6,627 nucleotides of DNA from Mycobacterium sp. (GTDB lineage Bacteria > Actinomycetota > Actinomycetes > Mycobacteriales > Mycobacteriaceae), in NCBI GenBank assembly GCA_018500005.2, contig JAHBAP020000298.1, positions 1-6,627 of the forward strand, in the 5' to 3' direction. The position numbers and the translations under genes were made by a program. Below are positions 1-5,206 of this stretch, one piece after another; the stretch's first letter is position 1, and every line of letters starts with the position of its first letter. The notes under the pieces are model-generated. The model did not search any database and was not told the DNA's origin. It was given only the letters and a program-made list of their open reading frames with translations.

Positions 1-110
1 CTGACCGGTGCGTCCAGGCGGGCCCCGCAGGTTCCGCAGAACGTCACCGCCGGCACTGCGGGATGGCAGGCCGGGCAGATCTGGTTCGGGTGTTCGTCGT
101 GCGGAGACAT
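1..110 (-). CDS. Zinc-ribbon protein, N-terminal fragment (runs off left edge)
   Basis: Only the first 36 codons are inside the window, read leftwards from an ATG at 110. They contain two CxxC knuckles, Cys12/Cys15 and Cys25/Cys28, nine residues apart, with a CGTCG turn at the second. This is the usual look of a short N-terminal zinc ribbon. The start is supported by an AGGAA Shine-Dalgarno seven bases upstream, which overlaps the stop codon of the dehydratase gene. The gap between the two genes is only 9 bases, so this gene is almost certainly co-transcribed with the dehydratase and may depend on its translation. Zinc ribbons of this kind often precede membrane segments or DNA/protein-binding regions in actinobacterial proteins, but the rest is missing and no function can be given. 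The sequence after residue 36 would decide its family. Confidence 0.72.
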   Translation of the reverse strand, partial: MSPHDEHPNQICPACHPAVPAVTFCGTCGARLDAPV

Positions 111-117
111 CGTATGT

Positions 118-122
118 TCCTA
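118..122 (-). promoter_or_regulatory. Ribosome binding site overlapping upstream stop codon
   Basis: On the minus strand AGGAA lies seven bases before the ATG at 110 and shares bases with the TAG stop (122-120) of the dehydratase gene. This fixes the start of the zinc-ribbon gene and suggests that ribosomes finishing the dehydratase can re-initiate on it. Confidence 0.6.
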
Positions 123-1142
123 GCGGAAGCGGATATCCATCGTCGCCATCCCGAAGATCTTGCGGCCGTCCGCTTTTGCCGCGACCAGCACCACACCGGT
201 GCGGGTCTGGGGATCCAATGACTTGACTTTGCCGCTGAATTCGATGTCCGCGCCCTCGGCGGCGGACACCACCGCGGGCTGGGACAGCCGAACGGTGTAG
301 CGGGTCACCGCGCCGGGATCACCCGACCAGTCGGAGACGAACCCGGCACCCAGTCCCATGGTCAGCATGCCGTGTGCGATGACATCGGGCAGACCGGCCA
401 GCTTTGCGATGTCCTCGTCCCAGTGGATCGGGTTGGCGTCACCGGCCACCCCGGCGTAGTTGACCAGATCACCGCGGGACAACCGGGTGTGGTGCACCGG
501 CAGTACGTCGCCGACCTTCAGATCGTCGAAGGACAGCGTCCCGAGAGTGCGTTCGGTGTCCCCGGCGATCCGGACCTCGCTCTCGGGCCGGACCGCCTTG
601 TGGTAGTCGCCCTCGCCGACCCCCATGATGTCGACGTCATGCATCATCGCCTTCTGCACGGCCACCTTGATCTCCGGATTGATGTCCTCGGCGGTGATAC
701 CGACGACGGTGGTGTGCAGGGTGTGCACCCGCTCCCCAGCGGCATCGGTGAAGGTGTTGGTCACGGTGATGAAATCCCGGCCGGCGGTCCGGCGCACCGA
801 GGTCAGTTCGACGTCGATGGTCAGTTCGTCACCGGCGACGATCGGTCGGTGCTGCTCGAAGACCTCCTCGGTCTGCAGGTAGGTGTCGTAACCGACGACG
901 ATCGACTCGAACATCCGTCGGTTGCAGGACATGCCCGGGGTCGACGTGAAGGTCAGGGGCGCCGCCAGTCCCGAATAACCCAGATCTGCTGCGGCGGCCA
1001 CATCCCAGTGGGCGGGGTGATAGTCCTGCACGGCGCGGGCGTACTCGCGCACCTTCTCCCGGCCGACCAGGTAGGTGCCGTCCATCTGATACCAGTGGCC
1101 GACCCGCGCTTCCATCGCCGGGGTCTCGGATGCTGCAGTCAT
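120..1142 (-). CDS. Fused HadA/HadB-type (3R)-hydroxyacyl-ACP dehydratase (MaoC-like, double hot-dog)
   Basis: A 340-residue cytoplasmic enzyme expected to dehydrate (3R)-hydroxyacyl-ACP (or -CoA) to the trans-2-enoyl form, as in the FAS-II elongation that builds mycolic acids. Residues ~15-150 resemble HadA (GREKVREYARAV at 27-38, APLTF at 61-65, VAGDEL at 102-107). Residues ~202-340 resemble HadB, with the hydratase motif DLVNYAGVAGDANPIHWD. Its GDANPIH at 234-240 supplies the expected catalytic Asp235 and His240, and AHGMLTMG follows at 256-263. The HadA half has no such dyad, as in the two-subunit enzyme. A linker at about 150-200 joins the two hot-dog domains. M. smegmatis MSMEG_6754 is a known dehydratase with this architecture that can replace HadB and gives innate thiacetazone resistance; orthology to it is likely but not proven here. 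The ATG at 1142 has a partial GGGTG Shine-Dalgarno 7 bases upstream; Met10 is a weaker alternative. It is followed by the zinc-ribbon gene and diverges from a membrane-protein gene. Confidence 0.92.
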   Translation of the reverse strand: MTAASETPAMEARVGHWYQMDGTYLVGREKVREYARAVQDYHPAHWDVAAAADLGYSGLAAPLTFTSTPGMSCNRRMFESIVVGYDTYLQTEEVFEQHRPIVAGDELTIDVELTSVRRTAGRDFITVTNTFTDAAGERVHTLHTTVVGITAEDINPEIKVAVQKAMMHDVDIMGVGEGDYHKAVRPESEVRIAGDTERTLGTLSFDDLKVGDVLPVHHTRLSRGDLVNYAGVAGDANPIHWDEDIAKLAGLPDVIAHGMLTMGLGAGFVSDWSGDPGAVTRYTVRLSQPAVVSAAEGADIEFSGKVKSLDPQTRTGVVLVAAKADGRKIFGMATMDIRFR

Positions 1143-1163
1143 GTAGTTTCACCCAACTGTTCT

Positions 1164-1186
1164 GTCGGCTTCCTCGCCGGGCCGAC
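1164..1186. repeat. Inverted repeat in divergent promoter region (possible operator or 5' stem-loop)
   Basis: GTCGGC (1164-1169) is perfectly inverted as GCCGAC (1181-1186) around an 11-base spacer. It lies in the 66 bp between the dehydratase and the membrane-protein gene. It could bind a dimeric repressor acting on both genes, or form a small hairpin in the dehydratase leader. Six-base arms in GC-rich DNA can arise by chance, so support is moderate. Confidence 0.4.
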
Positions 1187-1192
1187 CTCAGC

Positions 1193-1198
1193 ACCCTA
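1193..1198 (-). promoter_or_regulatory. Candidate -10 box for the dehydratase operon
   Basis: Minus-strand TAGGGT fits the mycobacterial TANNNT -10 pattern. It would place transcription start near 1186 and give a leader of about 44 bases that carries the inverted repeat. No convincing -35 box is seen. It shares two bases with the plus-strand -10 candidate. Confidence 0.3.
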
Positions 1199-1202
1199 AT
1201 CT
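1197..1202 (+). promoter_or_regulatory. Candidate -10 box for a leaderless transcript of the membrane-protein gene
   Basis: TAATCT fits the TANNNT -10 pattern and ends six bases before the A of the ATG at 1209. Transcription would therefore begin at or within a base of the start codon. The absence of a Shine-Dalgarno before 1209 agrees with a leaderless mRNA, a common type in mycobacteria. No clear -35 is visible. Confidence 0.45.
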
Positions 1203-1208
1203 GAGCGC

Positions 1209-2036
1209 ATGCTGAAGTGGAGGCTACTGCTCACCACCTTGCCGGTCGTGGCCGGTGTACTGATCGCGAAAATGGTGCTGAGCTCGGCCTTCCACTTCAA
1301 CGGCTGGATCGACTTCACCGACACCGCGCTGGTCCTCACCGGCGGGATCTTCCTGATCGGTTTCATGCTCGCCGGGACGATGGCCGACTACAAGGAGAGC
1401 GAAAAGCTGCCGGCTGAACTGGCCGCGCAGTTGGAGACCCTGGAGGACAGTCTCGAACACGCGATCGCGGTGAACGGCGAACCGATCGACCGGTCCGCCG
1501 TGATGGGGGTGCACCGCAACGTCGCGCAGACCATCTACGGCTGGCTGATGAAGCGCAACACCCAGGAGGACATGTTCGACTCGCTGCACCAGGTGGCACT
1601 CACTCTGCAGGATCTGGAGAGGCAGGGGGTGCACGGCGGCGCGGCAGGCAAGATGACCGGCGACGTCGACAAGATCAGGAAAGCCGTCACCCGGCTCGCG
1701 GTGATCTCCCGAACGGGCTTCCTCGCCACCGGTTATGCACTGCTGGAGATGCTGATCGTTCTCATCATCTGCTTGCTGATGATCTCCACCTTCAAGAGCG
1801 TGGCGGCTGAGGCCATCGTGATCACCTTCGTGACGCTGACCTACATCTACATGTATCGGCTCATCAAAGACATCGACGACCCCTTCGAATACAGCCCCGA
1901 CGGGCAGCAGGGAACATCAGAGGTGGCGTTGTTCCCGCTTATCGAATATCTGGACCGGCTAGACAGCCGACTCGGGGGCACTGACGACGTGCGCGCCAGC
2001 TTCGATAGCCCCGATGGGCGCCGAACGCCCCGATGA
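1209..2036 (+). CDS. Four-helix integral membrane protein with large cytoplasmic loop (possibly bestrophin-like)
   Basis: A 275-residue protein whose family I do not firmly recognise. Two hydrophobic helices (about 5-25 and 38-58) are followed by a charged, helix-rich stretch of about 110 residues. Two more helices (about 170-192 and 198-217) and a polar tail complete it. The second helix runs into LAGTMADYKESEKLP, and the last helix is followed by DIDDPFEYSP at 221-230. The 2 + loop + 2 layout and a DPF segment after the last helix recall bacterial bestrophin-like (DUF4239-type) proteins, whose eukaryotic relatives are anion channels. That is resemblance only. The ATG at 1209 follows a candidate -10 box directly and lacks a Shine-Dalgarno, so the message may be leaderless. 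The gene diverges from the dehydratase, and its last 98 bases overlap, tail to tail, the TVP38-family gene on the other strand. The overlapped part encodes the polar tail, which is likely to be variable. Confidence 0.85.
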   Translation: MLKWRLLLTTLPVVAGVLIAKMVLSSAFHFNGWIDFTDTALVLTGGIFLIGFMLAGTMADYKESEKLPAELAAQLETLEDSLEHAIAVNGEPIDRSAVMGVHRNVAQTIYGWLMKRNTQEDMFDSLHQVALTLQDLERQGVHGGAAGKMTGDVDKIRKAVTRLAVISRTGFLATGYALLEMLIVLIICLLMISTFKSVAAEAIVITFVTLTYIYMYRLIKDIDDPFEYSPDGQQGTSEVALFPLIEYLDRLDSRLGGTDDVRASFDSPDGRRTPR

Positions 2037-2664
2037 TCGCGGTGACACACCAGACCGCAATTGCCGCGTAGGCCAGCGGCGAGGTGAGATCGGAAATCGA
2101 AGCTCCGAGCGCGGTGTAGACGAAGGCGCGGGGCGCTGATCCGATCAATGCGCCAACAGCCATCTGCCATAACGGCATTCCGAAGGCGCCGAAAGTGTAG
2201 GAGGCCAAAGCGTCGGAGATGCCGGGAATGAACCGCTGGCCGACGACCGCCCACAGGCCGTGTCGTTGAATCTGAGAGTCGATGCGCCCGGCCCAGTCGG
2301 CGCCGATCAAGGCCCGAGCACTGTCCTTCCCGGCATGCCTTCCGACAAGGGCTGCGATTACCGCCGTCAACGCCGACGATCCCAACGTGACGAAGGTGCC
2401 CAGAACCGGTCCGAACAGCAACCCGCTGCCGGCCGCCAACAATGGACCCGGTACGAAGATTGACGCCAGCAATGCCGACACCGGGATGTAGAGCAGCGGC
2501 GCGATCGGGCCGCCTGCGGCCACTGCGCCGCGCACCGCGTCGATGTCGACCACCCGCTTTACGGCGACGGGATAGAACAGCGCGAGCGGGAGGGAAACGA
2601 AGACCGCCAGTCGCAGAATGTGCGGTCGCCGACTGGCGGGCATCGCATCGTCGCGAACGGTCAT
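1939..2664 (-). CDS. TVP38/TMEM64 family (DedA/VTT-fold) membrane protein
   Basis: A 241-residue polytopic membrane protein and the last gene of the SLC13 operon. Hydrophobic segments lie at about 16-36, 52-72, 74-108, 166-186 and 197-216. The family core is visible as IFVPGPLLAAGSGLLFGP (69-86), the first half of a re-entrant hairpin, and GQRFIPGISDALASYTFGA (142-160), the second half with conserved Arg144, Pro147 and Gly148. Relatives of this fold include DedA proteins and eukaryotic TMEM41B/VMP1, some of which move phospholipids or lipid carriers across membranes or support proton-motive force. The substrate of this member is unknown. The ATG at 2664 forms an ATGA overlap with the stop of the binding-protein gene, which favours it over Met8 and implies translational coupling. 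The last 32 codons lie opposite the end of the four-helix membrane-protein gene and include the end of the last helix. The tail after about residue 224 is polar and looks dispensable. Confidence 0.9.
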   Translation of the reverse strand: MTVRDDAMPASRRPHILRLAVFVSLPLALFYPVAVKRVVDIDAVRGAVAAGGPIAPLLYIPVSALLASIFVPGPLLAAGSGLLFGPVLGTFVTLGSSALTAVIAALVGRHAGKDSARALIGADWAGRIDSQIQRHGLWAVVGQRFIPGISDALASYTFGAFGMPLWQMAVGALIGSAPRAFVYTALGASISDLTSPLAYAAIAVWCVTAIIGAFGAHRGYRSWRARRQCPRVGCLAGPDIR

Positions 2665-3689
2665 CCGAACAGACTCTCGTTCTCCCGGGCTGCCTCGATA
2701 TAGATCGACGGCAGAGCGATACCCCGCTTTGCCAGTGCGCCCTGCCGAACGGCGACCTCGAAGTGGGCGGACTCCACCGGTGCGGGCGGTCCGGGGGTCT
2801 GGCGCTCATCCAGCCAGTCCAGGGCAAGCTGGATTGCTTTGCGCCCGTTGGCGTCCGGCGGTGGCGCGAAGCCCAGCGCGCCGCCGTTGGCGACGAAGTC
2901 CACCTGAGTGCCGATCGGCAGCGGCTCGGCATTTACTTGGGTCCATTGGGCGGCTTCCGCAGCGGTGAACTCCTTGCCTCCGTCATCGGTCAGGTCCTGG
3001 CAACTCAATACGACCAGAACGTCGGAGCGGGCGGCTGAGACGAAGGCCCGCCAGGCGCGACCAGTCGAGACGAGCTGTGCCGCGGTGATATCCACCGGTC
3101 CCCAATCGAAGGCTTGCGACTGCGCCAGCTCTGCGCGACCGGTGATGCTGTCGACCCCGATGACCGACGCGGTCGGACGGCGGCCCGGGAACAAGGTGGT
3201 GATCGCCTCACGTATGGCGGCGAACGGTAGACGTTCGGCGAGGCCGGAGACATTGGGCGCACCGACATACCCGTAGTCGGCCGGCGGCCGGTCCAGCGCC
3301 AGGTACACGATGCGGGGATCCTTGCGGCCGACGTAGTCGCGCCCGACAAGTTCGTTCGCTTCGTCGTCGACTGCGATCACGACGGAAGGATCCTCCCGTG
3401 CGATCGCGCGGCGTGCCTCGGCCTGTGCCGGTCCGGCGGCTCGGCCGGCCCCGGGTGCCGCCACATCCATGTACATCCACTCGACCGTCACCGGCCGGCG
3501 GTTGGTCTCCAGCGCCGCGCGCATCCCCCGGTCAACCTGCTGAACCCAGGGCGAGCCTTCGGCCCCCGAGTGGAGCACCAGTATCCGCGGCTTGGATTGG
3601 TTGAAGAACCCAAGTAGCAGAATGAAACTCATCAAACAGGCCATGATGAGCGCAGTCTTCCAGGCCTCTTTCATGCGGGCCCCAGTCAT
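2661..3689 (-). CDS. Membrane-anchored ABC-type substrate-binding-like protein (PF04392-like)
   Basis: A 342-residue protein with one hydrophobic segment (about 11-29) after a short basic N-terminus, then a soluble domain of about 310 residues. The opening KPRILVLHSGAEGSPWVQQV (33-52), the VEWMYMD strand (69-75), PSVVIAVDDEANELVG (101-116) and DPRIVYLALD (124-133) follow the two-lobed, Rossmann-like pattern of the ABC_sub_bind family. The domain is expected outside the membrane and binding a small ligand. There is no lipobox cysteine after the hydrophobic segment, so it is probably held as a signal-anchored protein, although cleavage cannot be excluded. No ABC ATPase or ABC permease is in the window; instead the gene sits between an SLC13 permease and a TVP38 protein, with ATGA overlaps on both sides. 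The ATG at 3689 is preferred: it overlaps the permease stop and has GGGG five bases upstream. Met6 (3674) is an alternative. The open frame extends upstream to 4004, but that part lies inside the permease gene and is not protein-like. Confidence 0.82.
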   Translation of the reverse strand: MTGARMKEAWKTALIMACLMSFILLLGFFNQSKPRILVLHSGAEGSPWVQQVDRGMRAALETNRRPVTVEWMYMDVAAPGAGRAAGPAQAEARRAIAREDPSVVIAVDDEANELVGRDYVGRKDPRIVYLALDRPPADYGYVGAPNVSGLAERLPFAAIREAITTLFPGRRPTASVIGVDSITGRAELAQSQAFDWGPVDITAAQLVSTGRAWRAFVSAARSDVLVVLSCQDLTDDGGKEFTAAEAAQWTQVNAEPLPIGTQVDFVANGGALGFAPPPDANGRKAIQLALDWLDERQTPGPPAPVESAHFEVAVRQGALAKRGIALPSIYIEAARENESLFG

Positions 3690-5122
3690 ATCAGCCCCAG
3701 CTGAATCCACCACGGGATAGAGGCGTACACCGCCGCTACGCGCGCCGCATTCATCAGCATGATGTAGCGCATGAATCCCCTTTGATCGGTCCGCTCGATC
3801 AGTCCTTCGGAATGCAGTTGCAGTAGACCGTTCGTGCCCTGGTATCGGAAGAAGGCGACATCGCTGAAGATCGACGCGCAGAAGATCACGATCCACGGAT
3901 TGATGCCCTGGGCGATGGCGATCGGCAAGAGGATGACCGCTGCGGTCAGCGCGCCTGCGGTGACCGGCAGCGCCAACCGAACCGTCAACGTCACCGCCAG
4001 GCACACAAGGATGAAAACCGAGAGACTGCCGCCGATGAAATCGAAGTAATGGCGTACTGATCTGGCCAGCGCCTGCTGCAGACCCAGGTAATCCATGATC
4101 CGGACCATGCTGTCCAGGCCCAGGAGGAAGAAGATCTGCGGCCAGTCCAGCTGAGAACGAAAATCCTTGCGCAGCAGTGCCCCGGTGACGAGGAGTGCGA
4201 GCAGCACGAACCCGGCCAGGTACGACGGCTTGACGTGATGCCAGCCCACTGTCGCGCTACCGAACAGGAAGAACACGAAACATCCGGCCGCCGTCCACTC
4301 CGACTGGCTCAGCGGACCCATCGCGGCGAGTTTCCGTCGAATTTCCTCCCGCGGTAGGGGGGTCTCGTCACGGGGCGGGAACAGCAATCGGATGACACCC
4401 ATGTGCGCCAGGGTCACCGCAAGTGCCGCCACGGCGGCGGCGACGAGCCAGAAGATTCCGTTGAACTCGGCTTGCAACTGTGGCGGCAGGAAGTTGATCG
4501 ACGCGATATTGGCCGATCTGCTGGTAGCCATCATCGGGGCGAACAGTGCGGCGCCGCCGAACATTGCGGCCAGCAACGCGGTGATGGCCGGTCCTCGTGC
4601 CGGCAGTCGCAGTCCGGTCACCATGTCGTTGTACGCGGGGGTGAGCAGCGAGATGCGGGCGTTGGTTGCGGGCATCATCGGTGAGAGCACGTACCCGGAG
4701 ATCAACAGCGCGGTTTGGTGCCAAAACGCCCGATCGGGCAGACGCAGTAACAGTCGCAGGATCATCCGGTAACTCAGCCCGGACGAACTGATAGTCGCCG
4801 ACAACGCGAACACGCCCACCAGTAGCAACATGCTCGGGCTGGAAAACCCGGACAGCGCGACGTTGGGGGGCGCCAGACCGACGAACAGGGTTCCGACAAC
4901 TGCGACGAGCGGACCGACGAACTCCTCGGTGAGGGTGAATACCCACAGCAGGACCGTCGCGGCCAGCAGTGCGGCGAAGATCGAGGCCTGCGTGCTGAAC
5001 CCGTTTGCCAAAGCCAGGAAGTACGCCGCCGGCGGCACCACAAGCACGAGTGTCCAGCCGACGACGGTCTTGATCGATACCCGGTCCTCGGAGGTCGTGG
5101 CTTTGCTTGATCCGCCGTCCAT
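3686..5122 (-). CDS. SLC13-family (DASS/CitT-type) anion permease
   Basis: A 478-residue membrane transporter with roughly 12-13 hydrophobic segments, the usual length for divalent-anion/sodium symporters and related ArsB/citrate permeases of the ion-transporter superfamily. Family-like stretches include EEFVGPLVAVVGTLFVGLAP (66-85), GFSSPSMLLLVGVFALS (92-108), SPMMPATNARISLLTP (147-162) and WPQIFFLLGLDSMVRIMDY (327-345). The two SNT signatures that bind sodium and carboxylate in SLC13 proteins are altered. The first reads TNA (153-155) and the second appears as PVTAG (386-390), lacking the Asn. Substrate and coupling ion therefore cannot be assumed. The start at 5122 is the first Met outside the divergent SDR gene region; the longer open frame to 5383 runs opposite the SDR coding region. 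No Shine-Dalgarno precedes it. It leads the operon with the binding-protein-like and TVP38-family genes. Confidence 0.86.
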   Translation of the reverse strand: MDGGSSKATTSEDRVSIKTVVGWTLVLVVPPAAYFLALANGFSTQASIFAALLAATVLLWVFTLTEEFVGPLVAVVGTLFVGLAPPNVALSGFSSPSMLLLVGVFALSATISSSGLSYRMILRLLLRLPDRAFWHQTALLISGYVLSPMMPATNARISLLTPAYNDMVTGLRLPARGPAITALLAAMFGGAALFAPMMATSRSANIASINFLPPQLQAEFNGIFWLVAAAVAALAVTLAHMGVIRLLFPPRDETPLPREEIRRKLAAMGPLSQSEWTAAGCFVFFLFGSATVGWHHVKPSYLAGFVLLALLVTGALLRKDFRSQLDWPQIFFLLGLDSMVRIMDYLGLQQALARSVRHYFDFIGGSLSVFILVCLAVTLTVRLALPVTAGALTAAVILLPIAIAQGINPWIVIFCASIFSDVAFFRYQGTNGLLQLHSEGLIERTDQRGFMRYIMLMNAARVAAVYASIPWWIQLGLI

Positions 5123-5131
5123 GGTGGGTTC

Positions 5132-5159
5132 AGGGTAGTGGTCTGGGGTAGAAAAGTTA
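5132..5159 (-). promoter_or_regulatory. Candidate promoter elements for the SLC13 operon
   Basis: Two minus-strand TANNNT boxes precede the permease ATG at 5122. TAACTT (5159-5154) would give a leader of about 25 bases. TACCCT (5137-5132) ends nine bases before the ATG and would give a nearly leaderless message. The absence of a Shine-Dalgarno favours the nearer box slightly. Neither has a clear -35. Confidence 0.25.
5133..5151. repeat. Short direct repeat in divergent intergenic region
   Basis: GGGTAG occurs at 5133-5138 and again at 5146-5151, 13 bases apart start to start, between the SLC13 operon and the SDR gene. It could be a regulator half-site pair on the permease leader, but six-base repeats are weak evidence. 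The rest of the 84 bp region shows no clear inverted repeat or plus-strand promoter. Confidence 0.22.
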
Positions 5160-5194
5160 TCGGGGCGAACGCACCGAGGGAGCACACACACGAC

Positions 5195-5200
5195 GAGGAG
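5195..5200 (+). promoter_or_regulatory. Strong Shine-Dalgarno fixing the SDR start
   Basis: GAGGAG lies six bases before the ATG at 5207. It selects that start over the in-frame GTG at 5138, which would add 23 residues that do not resemble an SDR N-terminus. Confidence 0.7.
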
Positions 5201-5206
5201 CGCGAC

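Noticed and set aside
8..226. 72-codon plus-strand open frame at the left edge
   Set aside because: It is Arg/Pro/Ser-rich, has no motif, and lies opposite the zinc-ribbon start and the dehydratase end, both better supported.
372..1199. 275-codon open frame on the plus strand opposite the dehydratase gene
   Set aside because: It is antisense to a convincing HadAB-like gene, has a low-complexity Gly/Val/Asp-rich composition and no recognisable motif. It is typical of a GC-rich shadow frame.
2000..2060. Possible terminator at the convergent gene junction
   Set aside because: No GC-rich hairpin followed by a T run was seen on either strand, and the region is coding on both strands up to 2036.
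1847..2932. 361-codon minus-strand open frame across the TVP38 and binding-protein genes
   Set aside because: It is rich in Arg/Ser, lacks any domain, and overlaps two well-supported genes in other frames.
3690..4004. Upstream extension of the binding-protein gene to an ATG at 4004 (447 residues)
   Set aside because: The extra 105 residues lie inside the SLC13 gene, are His/Arg-rich and not protein-like. The ATGA-overlapping start at 3689 precedes a proper basic-hydrophobic N-terminus.
5138..5206. GTG start adding 23 residues to the SDR
   Set aside because: The strong GAGGAG is placed for ATG 5207, and SDRs normally begin only a few residues before the first beta strand (SNVLITGA).
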